A program made the position numbers and the translations under genes. Under the pieces are notes generated by a model, which saw nothing but the letters and a program-made list of their open reading frames with translations, ran no database searches and had not been told where the DNA came from. From contig JABLXP010000023.1 of the NCBI GenBank assembly GCA_013178045.1, positions 1-35,566 on the forward strand: DNA of 35,566 nt, read 5' to 3'. This DNA comes from Bacillota bacterium (lineage in GTDB: Bacteria > Bacillota > Ch66). Of this stretch, positions 7,212 through 15,321 are shown piece by piece; position 1 is the stretch's first letter; every line of letters starts with the position of its first letter.

Positions 7212-7302
7212 TGCTCTTATGGCAACCTGGCTGCCATAGCAAACAAATGCCTTAGGCCCGTGGCTTTGCGTCAAACCTTTTCAGGTGTTTTGCTTGTATT
7301 CA
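7212..7302 (-). ncRNA. Cyclic-di-GMP-I (GEMM-I) riboswitch aptamer
   Basis: Read on the minus strand, the conserved GEMM-I blocks appear in order. They are GCAAAAC; a hairpin with GAAA-type loop, CCUGAAAAGG (7276-7285); the invariant GACGCAAAGCC (7262-7272); GGGCCUAAGG (7250-7259); a variable arm; and the tetraloop-receptor side GGCAGCCAGGUUGCC (7221-7235). This is a close match to the Vc2-type consensus, so an intact c-di-GMP-binding fold is likely. The 3' flank is AUAAGAGCAAU, and the IS begins at its ATTG/CAAT. The natural downstream target is therefore disconnected: the first minus-strand gene beyond the IS is hicB, then the fliD operon behind a terminator. Confidence 0.9.
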
Positions 7303-7332
7303 TTTTTGTCCAATCTAAAGCAAATACTACAA

Positions 7333-7361
7333 ATACTAAAGGTAGAAAAGCACCCTTCCAA
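7333..7361 (-). promoter_or_regulatory. Candidate SigA-type promoter of the riboswitch RNA
   Basis: TTGGAA (complement of 7356-7361), a 17-base spacer and TAGTAT (complement of 7333-7338) on the minus strand. The RNA would start near 7326, about 25 bases before the aptamer. The match is moderate; readthrough from legF is an alternative, since no terminator is seen after that gene. Confidence 0.4.
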
Positions 7362-7406
7362 TTACGTTCGAAAATCAAAAATAACTCCCGCAACAATTCC
7401 TCTGCC

Positions 7407-8105
7407 CTAATCCTTCAAAGCCAGCAAAACCTCCGCCAGCTTGAAATCAATCTCATGATCAATATCTACCGAGCGCTCCCGCGGCATGATATACGCATAA
7501 GTATGCGGCCCAAACCACGAATCCCGATCACGTATAAAATCCCAGCGTGCTAGATATATAGCGCCGTTTAAGCGATAATAAACCGGCAGTTCCTGGCGAT
7601 TAGCAGGAATATCCGGTTTTATAAAATCTCGCATACACCCGTCTTCTGGGAGGACATTAGACCACCAGGGGTGATGGTCCACCTCGCACACCGAAACTAC
7701 CGCATCCGCTTCACGTGCGAGCAGAATGTCCACTGCTTTCACCATATCTGCGGCGGTACGCAGAGGGCTGGTAGGCTGCAAATACATAACACAATCAAAC
7801 TTTGTACCTCGCTCCTCAAACCAACGAAGTGCGTGGTGCAGTACATCTATTCCCCGTGCCCCGTCGGTAGCTAACTCCTGGGGGCGCAAAAAGGGAACTT
7901 CTGCGCCCGCTTCTTTCGCTACCCTGGCAATTTCCCCCCCATCGGTAGAAACCACCAAACGATCAAAAACACTGCTCTCTATGGCCGCTTGAATGGTGTG
8001 CACTATAAGCGGCTTTCCAGCAAGGAGCCTTATATTCTTGTCTGGAACACCTTTAGATCCAGCACGGGCAGGAATAAAGCCAAGCAACGAAACTCCCGGG
8101 TACAT
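7407..8105 (-). CDS. legF: CMP-legionaminic acid synthase (cytidylyltransferase)
   Basis: Cytoplasmic nucleotidyltransferase that activates the nine-carbon acidic sugar with CTP, giving the CMP-sugar donor. It has the family signature FIPARAGSKGVPDKNIRLL at residues 10-28, LQPTSPLRTA near 109, and a C-terminal SVDIDHEIDFKLAE, all typical of the NeuA/PseF/LegF group. At 232 residues the length is normal. The ATG has GGAG seven bases upstream. Sequence alone cannot separate LegF from NeuA or PseF; the legionaminic assignment comes from the adjacent LegG, PtmE, LegB, LegC and LegH. It is the last gene of the operon. Confidence 0.88.
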   Translation of the reverse strand: MYPGVSLLGFIPARAGSKGVPDKNIRLLAGKPLIVHTIQAAIESSVFDRLVVSTDGGEIARVAKEAGAEVPFLRPQELATDGARGIDVLHHALRWFEERGTKFDCVMYLQPTSPLRTAADMVKAVDILLAREADAVVSVCEVDHHPWWSNVLPEDGCMRDFIKPDIPANRQELPVYYRLNGAIYLARWDFIRDRDSWFGPHTYAYIMPRERSVDIDHEIDFKLAEVLLALKD

Positions 8106-8117
8106 ATCTACTCTCCT

Positions 8118-9182
8118 CTACTTCCCCAGTTCCATAGTTTCAAAAAGGCGAAGGGTTCGCTGGTATTCCTCCCACTGGCCTACATCAAACCAGCGTCCAT
8201 GGTGTGGGTAGACCCCAATGCGCATTCCAGCATTCCTGACGACCGCAATGAGTTCCGGCATGTCAATACGGACACCTTTCTGAAGTAATTTCAACACAGC
8301 AGGCTCCAGCACATAGAGGCCAGTGTTCACCAGAAAGTGAAAATTGGGTTTCTCTTCGATCCAGAAATCCTCGCCCTGCGTGCGTAAAACCCCGTAAGGC
8401 ACCACAAACTCTTTCAAAGCCCCCACAACCGTTAAAGCATGCCCATGTTCCCGATGGTACTCCAGCAAATGGTGGTAATCGAGTTCCACAATGATGTCAC
8501 AGTTGGTCATAATAAAGGTTTCGTTAATACGCCCCGTTAAAAGAGAAAGCGCCCCCGCAGTGCCCAGCGGCTCATTCTCTTGCACAAATTCCGTGCGGTA
8601 GGGTCGGCTTTCGCCATTAAAATAAAGGCGAACGATTTCGGCTTTGTAACCAAGGCATAAAATAAACTGGCCAAACCCCTGGCTGTGAAACCTATCCATG
8701 ATTACTTCTACAATAGGCTTGTCCCGCAGTGGAATCATTGGCTTGGGAAGAATTTTGGTAAAGGGATCAAGCCGCGTACCCTGGCCACCAGCCATTATCA
8801 CTACAGCCTCAGAACGGCTTTTAGCACGAGGCAAAAGCACATCTTCCCACAGGATCAAATCCACGACTCGTCCTTCCAGATCTACCAAAGGAACGTGGCG
8901 GACGCTGTACTCTACCATAAGCTGCCGCGCAGCTTCACGAGAAGACCCTTCGGGCAACACCCGAGGATGCGAATTCATTATGCGGGCCACCGGGGCGCGC
9001 AAATCCATCCCACCCAGTAAAGCGCGGCGGACATCTCCATCAGTTACCGTACCCAGTAACCGCCCGTCATCGCTAGTTACCAGAAGGATCTGGCATGCTG
9101 CCCGGTCCATCTGCTCCAAAGCCAGTACAATAGGCACTTCCGGCCCTACCTTTACTTTTTGCAGCAATTCGGCTCGCCTCAA
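8118..9182 (-). CDS. ptmE: CBS-domain sugar-phosphate nucleotidyltransferase (PtmE-like)
   Basis: A fusion of an N-terminal CBS pair (about residues 10-120, with TVTDGDVRRAL and VRHVPLVD) and a nucleotidyltransferase domain (from about 130: VVIMAGGQGTRLDPFTKILPKP, then GTAGALSLL and FDVGQWEEY). In Campylobacter the same architecture is PtmE, a glucosamine-1-phosphate guanylyltransferase that starts the GDP-linked route to legionaminic acid; I infer the same role. The start is TTG at 9182, seven bases after a perfect TAGGAGG that overlaps the legI stop region; an upstream ATG at 9212 lies inside legI and lacks this site. The partners PtmF and PtmA of the Campylobacter route are not in the window. 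Confidence 0.85.
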   Translation of the reverse strand: MRRAELLQKVKVGPEVPIVLALEQMDRAACQILLVTSDDGRLLGTVTDGDVRRALLGGMDLRAPVARIMNSHPRVLPEGSSREAARQLMVEYSVRHVPLVDLEGRVVDLILWEDVLLPRAKSRSEAVVIMAGGQGTRLDPFTKILPKPMIPLRDKPIVEVIMDRFHSQGFGQFILCLGYKAEIVRLYFNGESRPYRTEFVQENEPLGTAGALSLLTGRINETFIMTNCDIIVELDYHHLLEYHREHGHALTVVGALKEFVVPYGVLRTQGEDFWIEEKPNFHFLVNTGLYVLEPAVLKLLQKGVRIDMPELIAVVRNAGMRIGVYPHHGRWFDVGQWEEYQRTLRLFETMELGK

Positions 9183-9193
9183 AAGCTTCCCTC

Positions 9194-10231
9194 CTAAAAA
9201 ATCATATCCCACGTGATTACCGTATCTGCTGGAATGTCCACCCGTGCCTTTCTACCCGCAACCAAACTCCACATCTTCGGGGAAATGCCTGTTCCAGGCC
9301 TCTTGAGGGCCAGTTTATCCTCAGTAATCACTTCTCCTGCAGTGATTTTACACGCTGCCACCAAACTGCGTCTGGCCGCCCGCATAACATCCCGCTCGGC
9401 AGGGGTGGGACGCTTGCGCCCATCGCCCAAAGCTTTCTCCACGTTACGGATCGCCCGCACCATGGCAGCCAGTTCGTCAGGCTCTAACGATGCCTTATGG
9501 TCTGGCCCTTCCATCTTGCGGCTCAGCGTGAAGTGCTTCTCAATCACCGTAGCCCCCAGAGCCACAGCAGCTATGGCTACCTCAATACCCAGAGTGTGAT
9601 CGGAATAGCCTACCGGCAGCCCAAAAGCATGCCCCAGCGTGACCATAGCCTGCAGATTGACTTCCTCATAAGGAGTGGGATATGCCGAAGTACAGTGCAA
9701 GAGGGTTATTTCATGGGCCCCAGCACTCTGCATTACCTCGAGTGCTTCTTCCACCTCGCCCAGTGTAGCCATTCCCGTGGAAATTATAAGAGGTTTGCCC
9801 CTAGCAGCTACATACCGCAAAAAACGGTCGTTAACCAACTCGCCCGAGGGAATCTTGAACAAGGGAACGCCCAACTTATCTAGGAGATCTACGCTGTAAT
9901 AATCGAACGGCGTAGATAAAAACATTATCTCCCGCCGGTCACAGTACATCTTGAGGGTTCGAAAATCCTCTTTCGAAAGCGCAAGACGCCGGATCATATC
10001 CAGCTGTGTTTCCTGGCCGGGCACGTTTTCCTTCTGATAAGCTGCTTTCTCGGCGGTACTAGCTGCCACTTCTTCCGGAACAAAGGTCTGGAACTTTATC
10101 GCATCTGCACCGGCAGCAACCGCTGCATCAACCAGTTTTTTGGCTATTTCTAGATCTCCGTTATGATTTACCCCCGCTTCGGCAATAATGAAGACTCCAC
10201 TTTTATGAAAGGCACCACTTTTAAGAGCCAT
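9194..10231 (-). CDS. legI: Legionaminic acid synthase (NeuB/SAF family)
   Basis: Condenses phosphoenolpyruvate with 2,4-diacetamido-2,4,6-trideoxymannose to form the nonulosonic acid. A NeuB TIM barrel occupies about residues 10-260, with IIAEAGVNHNGDLEIAKKL, KFQTF, FLSTPFD, KIPSGE, ISTGMA, LHCTSAYP and GYSDHTLG. A C-terminal SAF (antifreeze-like) domain occupies about 285-345. The 345-residue length is standard. The ATG at 10231 follows GAGGAGGTGG and overlaps the end of legG by 11 bases, suggesting translational coupling. Substrate choice (legionaminic rather than neuraminic or pseudaminic) is inferred from neighbours. Confidence 0.92.
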   Translation of the reverse strand: MALKSGAFHKSGVFIIAEAGVNHNGDLEIAKKLVDAAVAAGADAIKFQTFVPEEVAASTAEKAAYQKENVPGQETQLDMIRRLALSKEDFRTLKMYCDRREIMFLSTPFDYYSVDLLDKLGVPLFKIPSGELVNDRFLRYVAARGKPLIISTGMATLGEVEEALEVMQSAGAHEITLLHCTSAYPTPYEEVNLQAMVTLGHAFGLPVGYSDHTLGIEVAIAAVALGATVIEKHFTLSRKMEGPDHKASLEPDELAAMVRAIRNVEKALGDGRKRPTPAERDVMRAARRSLVAACKITAGEVITEDKLALKRPGTGISPKMWSLVAGRKARVDIPADTVITWDMIF

Positions 10232-11417
10232 AGGTTGCCACCTCCTCTGGACCCGGAAAGTCAAGTTTTTTCTCAAGCAACCGTCTGTCTAAAGGCACTG
10301 ACTCCAGAACAGACAATATTCTCCCGCTTACGTTACCGTCGCCATAAGGATCGTAAGGATTCGTTACTCGCTGCACTTGCTGGCGAAACTGCGTGTCGTA
10401 TAAGGCCTTGCGCAAAGCCGTCATAATATCTTCTCTGCGGCAGGGCACATCAATTATACTTTCAGCCCTTATCCGGCCCTTTTGCCTGTCACCGATATTA
10501 ACCGTCGGTATCTTGAAAGACGGTGCTTCAATAATGCCACTGGAGGAATTACCCACTACCGCGGCAGCATACTTCATAACCCCCAGGTAAGCACGCGAAC
10601 CCAAGCTTTTGTAAAGCCGGACATTGGGGAACTCCGCCGCATAAGTTTCCCAGGCAGAAATAATTTTTTGAAACCCTACTTCCGTCCCCGGGTAAGTAAT
10701 AACCTGTTGAAAACCCCTAAACTCTTTCAAAGCCGAAATAAGCGTGTTCACTTCCCTGGCAGGGTCACAATCAGGCGATAACGTCTCAGGATGATACGTA
10801 ACCAGCAAGGTAGGCTGAAAAACATCAATACCAAACTGCTCTAAAATCTCCTGCGGTTCCATAAATTCTCTTCTGTGAATATTTTCCACTCCTGGTGAAC
10901 CAACTAAATGTATTCGCCAAGCCTCTTCCCCCATAAGGCGAATGCAGCGGGCATATTCGAAAGTACTGGCAAAGTGCAGATGAGCCATTTTGGTTAGCGC
11001 ATGTCGTACTTGCTCATCGAGCACTCCTTCGGTTGATTCACCACCTGCTAGGTGAGCAATAGGAATGCGCATGATTACTGCTGCCGTAGCCGCTGCCAAA
11101 AGTTCATGCCGATCTCCCAAAAGCAGCATTATATCAGGCCTTAGCGAATCAATCACCGCAGCAATCTCAGCGCAAGCACTGGCTACATATTTTACAATAG
11201 CAGCTGGCAGGTCTGATTCAGGAAAGCATCTTTGCAGAACAATCGGGTAGAAACCCTCTGAAATTATTTCCTGGATTGTTTCTCCCTTAGAAGGGTTTAC
11301 GTGAGCTCCTGCAACCACCAATACAGGTTCGAAAGAAAAATTTTCACTTCGCCGTAAAATCAGTTTAAGCAAGCCAAATTCAGCCCTCGTGGTTGTAAAA
11401 AACATTACCTTTCTCAT
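10221..11417 (-). CDS. legG: Hydrolysing UDP/GDP-sugar 2-epimerase (LegG/NeuC type)
   Basis: Removes the nucleotide from the diacetamido-trideoxyglucose donor and inverts C2, giving the free manno-configured substrate for LegI. Family marks are FFTTTRAEFGLLK at the N-terminus, LLLGDRHELLAAATAA near 95, AHLAGGESTEG near 120, TYHPET near 210, and VGNSSSGIIEAPSFKIPTVNIG near 290. It has 398 residues, as expected for the NeuC fold. NeuC in sialic acid pathways uses UDP-GlcNAc. The LegB/LegC/LegH neighbours make the 4-acetamido substrate more likely here. It begins 18 bases after legH. Confidence 0.9.
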   Translation of the reverse strand: MRKVMFFTTTRAEFGLLKLILRRSENFSFEPVLVVAGAHVNPSKGETIQEIISEGFYPIVLQRCFPESDLPAAIVKYVASACAEIAAVIDSLRPDIMLLLGDRHELLAAATAAVIMRIPIAHLAGGESTEGVLDEQVRHALTKMAHLHFASTFEYARCIRLMGEEAWRIHLVGSPGVENIHRREFMEPQEILEQFGIDVFQPTLLVTYHPETLSPDCDPAREVNTLISALKEFRGFQQVITYPGTEVGFQKIISAWETYAAEFPNVRLYKSLGSRAYLGVMKYAAAVVGNSSSGIIEAPSFKIPTVNIGDRQKGRIRAESIIDVPCRREDIMTALRKALYDTQFRQQVQRVTNPYDPYGDGNVSGRILSVLESVPLDRRLLEKKLDFPGPEEVATYGS

Positions 11418-11435
11418 CGTTTCATCCCAATCGTT

Positions 11436-12083
11436 CTAAATTCTTTGCTGATTCTTTGCTGGATTACCCACCACCACTGTCCAGGGTTCTATGTCATGCA
11501 CTACCACTGCTCCGGCACCCACCAAGGCACCTTCTCCTATGGTTACGCCCTGAATTATGACAGCACCAGCACCAATATGTGCTAACCTGCCGACTCTAAC
11601 TCCCCCGCAGAGCACTGTCCCTGTTGCTATATGCACATGATCGGCAATAACACAATCATGCTCGACCACGGCACCCGAATTAACAATAACATTTATCCCC
11701 AACTTTGCACCCGAATTAACTATTGCGCCCGGCGCTACCACACAACCCGCACCAAACACCACATCTGGAGCCACAACTGCCGATGGGTGTTTAAGCAGCG
11801 GAAACTCAAATCCCAATCTACGGATCCGCTCATACAATTCACTCCGTGGCCGGTTATCCCCCGTCCCTCCCAGGCCCAGCGCTGCCAGCCTGATTCCCTG
11901 GTTAAACAAAGCAGGTAGGACGCTGTCATCCCCCAGGTAATTATAATGGCAAGAAATAGTAGCCGCGCCGGCAACAGGAGCCGTATACCCTACTATAAAG
12001 AAAGAACCAAGGGTCTCGATAGTACTGGCAACTACCGCTGCGTGTCCGCCTGCCCCAATGAGGACTATGGATTGCTTTTCCAC
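11436..12083 (-). CDS. legH: LegH-like sugar N-acetyltransferase (left-handed beta helix)
   Basis: A PglD-type acetyltransferase of 215 residues. The N-terminal half is a Rossmann-like nucleotide-sugar domain (SIVLIGAGGHAAVV). The C-terminal half is a hexapeptide-repeat beta helix (APDVVFGAGCVVAPGAIV, then HDCVIADHVHIATG, later IGAGAVIIQGVTIGEGALVGAG). It would acetylate the C4 amine made by LegC using acetyl-CoA. GTG at 12083 is chosen for its AGGTGAT site seven bases upstream and because it starts just past the legC stop at 12091. A longer frame reaching 12152 would overlap legC and lacks a better site. Confidence 0.88.
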   Translation of the reverse strand: MEKQSIVLIGAGGHAAVVASTIETLGSFFIVGYTAPVAGAATISCHYNYLGDDSVLPALFNQGIRLAALGLGGTGDNRPRSELYERIRRLGFEFPLLKHPSAVVAPDVVFGAGCVVAPGAIVNSGAKLGINVIVNSGAVVEHDCVIADHVHIATGTVLCGGVRVGRLAHIGAGAVIIQGVTIGEGALVGAGAVVVHDIEPWTVVVGNPAKNQQRI

Positions 12084-12090
12084 TGGATTA

Positions 12091-13200
12091 TCACCTTTCC
12101 AATATAACCTGGCATACATACTGAATATCATCTTCAGTAAGAAAACTCGCACTCGGCAGGTTTAATCCCCGCTCGTGTAAAAGCTCAGCTACAGGACATG
12201 CTTTAAGTTTATACTGTGCATACGCCGGCTGCCTGGAAAGAGGCAAAAACAGCGGGCGCACCTGGATACCCGCCTTACGCAACTTCTCTGCCACGGCATA
12301 TCTATCCTTACCAAACCTATCGGGATCAACCACAACAGAAAACATCCACCAACTGCTTCGTCCTTCCGGCAGTTCCTGCTGCCACTTAAGGCCGGGAACA
12401 TTCTGGAGAAGTTCACGGTATAAAGCCGCATTGCGGCGCTTGACATCCAGGAATTGTTCCAGCCTCTCCATTTGCGCTAGGCCCAAAGCTGCTTGAATGT
12501 TAGTCAGCCGGTAATTGTACCCTACTTCGAGGTGCTCGTACTCCGTAGCATCAGAATTCCTGCCTTGGTTAACCAGCAGGCGAGCACGCGCCGCCAGTTC
12601 AGGATTATTTGTTACCAGCATGCCACCGCCGCCGGTGGTAATCACCTTGTTTCCATTGAAACTGAATACACCTATATCTCCAAACGTTCCCACATGTCGC
12701 CCCTCATACGTGGAGCCAAGTGCTTCCGCCGCATCTTCAATCACGTATAAGCCGTATCTGTGAGCTATATCCGTCAAACGCGACATGTCCGCCGGGTTGC
12801 CATAAAGGTGAACAGGTATAATGGCACGTGTGCGGTGTGTAATTACCCTTTCAACTTCGTCGGGATCAATATTCCAGGTCAACGGATCCACGTCTACTAC
12901 TACAGGAGTTGCGCCCACATACACTACCGGATTTACAGTGGCGATAAAAGTAAGTGCCGGTACAATAACTTCATCTCCAGGACCAATTCCCAACAGCCTT
13001 AAGGCTAAGTGAATAGCTGCCGTGCCGTTAACTGTGGCCACAGCATACTGGGCCCCTACATACCTAGCAAAACGCTCCTCAAATTCGCTAACCAGAGGCC
13101 CTATGGACGAAACATATCCGCTTTCCAGGGCACACAGTACATATTCTTTTTCCAATTCACTGATATTTGGTGAATCAAGAAGAATCCGCCACTCTCTCAA
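12091..13200 (-). CDS. legC: PLP-dependent sugar aminotransferase (DegT/DnrJ/EryC1 family)
   Basis: Transfers an amino group to C4 of the 4-keto-6-deoxy sugar made by LegB. DegT-family marks are VATVNGTAAIHLALRLLG near 55, EVIVPALTFIATVNPV near 78, VIEDAAEALGS near 155, and the cofactor lysine in FSFNGNKVITTGGGGML near 185. It has 369 residues, normal for the family. It starts at TTG 13200 with GGGGAG eight bases upstream. It follows the broken radical SAM gene by 55 bases and is coupled to legH. Assignment as LegC rather than another 4-aminotransferase rests on the cluster. Confidence 0.88.
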   Translation of the reverse strand: MREWRILLDSPNISELEKEYVLCALESGYVSSIGPLVSEFEERFARYVGAQYAVATVNGTAAIHLALRLLGIGPGDEVIVPALTFIATVNPVVYVGATPVVVDVDPLTWNIDPDEVERVITHRTRAIIPVHLYGNPADMSRLTDIAHRYGLYVIEDAAEALGSTYEGRHVGTFGDIGVFSFNGNKVITTGGGGMLVTNNPELAARARLLVNQGRNSDATEYEHLEVGYNYRLTNIQAALGLAQMERLEQFLDVKRRNAALYRELLQNVPGLKWQQELPEGRSSWWMFSVVVDPDRFGKDRYAVAEKLRKAGIQVRPLFLPLSRQPAYAQYKLKACPVAELLHERGLNLPSASFLTEDDIQYVCQVILER

Positions 13201-13255
13201 GAAATTACTCCCCTTCTCTAACTACAATTCTAGAGTATTTCTTGCTATTGGTATA

Positions 13256-14237
13256 TTAAAATTCTTCGTATGTGTGATAACAAGTGCAACACAAGGCTAG
13301 ACTCCTGTGTTTATATTTATCCAATAATTCTCTGTATAATCTCAAATCAGGCGAGTTGTTCCAAATTTCATAAAGAGTCTGTTCGTTTGCATCGCCCACC
13401 GTCAAAAAATTGTCATAATCAGAGCAACAACAACTTACCTTACCATCCCAGTCAACGCTCAATTTTTGATATACTTCCGTACACTCACGATAGATTTTTC
13501 TTATGGTTTCTTTTTCTTTTAATTCAAAAAGACGTTTTGCCACATCTAGAGACTTTATAAGGTGAAAATTTAGGCGTGACAGGTTAGTCTTGCCTATTCC
13601 AACCGAATCCACAATACCAACCCAATAATCAACAAAATTTTTTACTTCCTCTTCTGTCTCATCAGTTAAGGTTGTTGAAATATGAACATAAGGTTTTTTA
13701 AGCTTCCCTCGAGTATCGATAAGTTTTAAAATATTATCAACCAGTACATTGTATTTACTGTTATTACGCATAATTTCATACTGTTCTTTGGTTGCCCCTT
13801 GAAAAGAAAAAATTATCGAATCCAACTCTAACTCTACAAGGCTTTTTATTTTCTCTTCGTTTGTTTAAAGCCAGTCCATTTGTAGTTATATGCAGAAGTA
13901 AGCCTTTTTCTTTTACATAACGGCAAAAATCTATTATACCAGGGTGCAAAAAAGGCTCCCCCCAGCGAATCATGCGAATAGGAGTCTCATAAAGAGAAGA
14001 ACATTCATCAACTATTTTCTTAAACAAACCCCACTCCATATAACCCTTCGGTCTGGTCATCGCCTGCTGGCCACAAAAGATACACCGTAAATTACATATA
14101 TTGGTCAATTCAATATCAATTAAAAACGGAAACGACGGCAGATTATCCTTATAATGCAACACATTACGAAAAGCCTCACTGTCATAAACAGCACGAAATG
14201 GGTTTTCGCGCTGGCTATTGGGATTTCTGAAAAACAT
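13256..14237 (-). pseudogene. Radical SAM / SPASM domain protein, frameshifted
   Basis: Residues 20-60 of the first part hold a radical SAM cluster motif (ELTNICNLRCIFCGQQ, CxxxCxxC), followed by MIRWGEPFLHPGI and HITTNGLALNK. The second part continues with IIFSFQGATKEQYEIMRN and a Cys-rich SPASM-like end (VSCCCSDYDN, then CCTCYHTYEE). The two parts are in different frames: about 13848-13852, a GAAAATAAAAAG tract appears one A short, and adding one restores a single protein of about 325 residues. ATG 14237 has GGAG eight bases upstream. It lies between legB and legC, so it might modify the sugar or flagellin, but no substrate can be named. It is either a true pseudogene or a homopolymer error. 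Confidence 0.82.
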
Positions 14238-14331
14238 AACCTGCACTCCCTATCTTGAGCTTTCTATAGACATAGTCTTTTTTCATCCTATATTATCCCT
14301 ACTCTCAGAACAGCTTTACTGCTCTTCCCTT

Positions 14332-15309
14332 TTACATATTGTAAATTCCTGGTTTGTAGAAATGAAGATTTTCTTCGAACCACTCGATAGTTTCTTGGAG
14401 CCCTTCGTCAAGAGTATACCGTAGGCTCCAGCCAGCAAGCTCGTATGCCCGCCGGTTGTCGCATACCAAGCGTCCAACTTCACTATCCACAGGTCTTATC
14501 CGCTCATCTTCCTGCTCGATGCTTATTTCCCTTCCCACAATATTTTCTATCTGCTCAACCAAATCCTTTATAGATATCTCTCTTCCACTCCCTATATTCA
14601 CCACTTGCCCCACTGCTTTTTCAGATAAGCCAACAGCGACTATTCCCGCAACAGTATCACGCACATAATTGAAGTCGCGGGTGGGGTTTAAGTTGCCCAA
14701 GCGGATAGTCCGGTTGCCGGCCAGAACTTGAGTAATAATAGTGGGAATAACTGCACGGGCCGACTGGCGAGGGCCAAAAGTGTTGAAAGGCCTCACCACC
14801 ACTACCGGCAAGCCAAAGGAGCGATGATAACTTAGGGCTAACTGGTCCGCGGCAATCTTTGAAGCCGCATAAGGAGACTGAGCCTGCAAGGGATGTTCTT
14901 CGTCAATAGGGACGTATCGAGCCGTACCATACACTTCCGAAGTAGAAGTATGCACCACCCTCTTTACCCCTTCTTCCCTGGCGGCCTGGAGAATATTGTA
15001 GGTACCCTCGACATTTGTTTTGATGTACGCTAACGGAGAAACATACGAATAAGGAATACCTATAAGGGCTGCCAGGTGAAAAATAATATCGACCCCACAG
15101 ACGGCATTTCTGACGCTGTCGTAATCGCGAATATCCCCGGTACAAACTTCGATCTCCTTGAGACACGGCAATGTCTCCAGCCAGCCCCACTGGTTGCGGG
15201 AATTGTACCGGACAAAAGCTTTTATCTTATATCCTTGCCTAGCAAGTTCTTCCACAAGATGAGAACCAATAAAGCCTGCGGCTCCCGTTACTAAAACTGT
15301 ATTTGCCAT
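14332..15309 (-). CDS. legB: GDP-GlcNAc 4,6-dehydratase-like NAD-dependent SDR enzyme
   Basis: Extended short-chain dehydrogenase that should convert GDP-GlcNAc to the 4-keto-6-deoxy sugar, the first committed step of this route. It has NAD-binding VTGAAGFIGSHL at residues 6-17, FHLAALIGIPYSYV near 77, the active-site STSEVYGT near 121, YAASK (catalytic Tyr and Lys) near 147, and RPFNTFGPRQSARAVIP near 172. 325 residues is normal. It begins 12 bases after maf and is probably cotranscribed with it. A UDP rather than GDP substrate is possible; the PtmE neighbour favours GDP. Confidence 0.87.
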   Translation of the reverse strand: MANTVLVTGAAGFIGSHLVEELARQGYKIKAFVRYNSRNQWGWLETLPCLKEIEVCTGDIRDYDSVRNAVCGVDIIFHLAALIGIPYSYVSPLAYIKTNVEGTYNILQAAREEGVKRVVHTSTSEVYGTARYVPIDEEHPLQAQSPYAASKIAADQLALSYHRSFGLPVVVVRPFNTFGPRQSARAVIPTIITQVLAGNRTIRLGNLNPTRDFNYVRDTVAGIVAVGLSEKAVGQVVNIGSGREISIKDLVEQIENIVGREISIEQEDERIRPVDSEVGRLVCDNRRAYELAGWSLRYTLDEGLQETIEWFEENLHFYKPGIYNM

Positions 15310-15321
15310 TTTTATCTTTTT

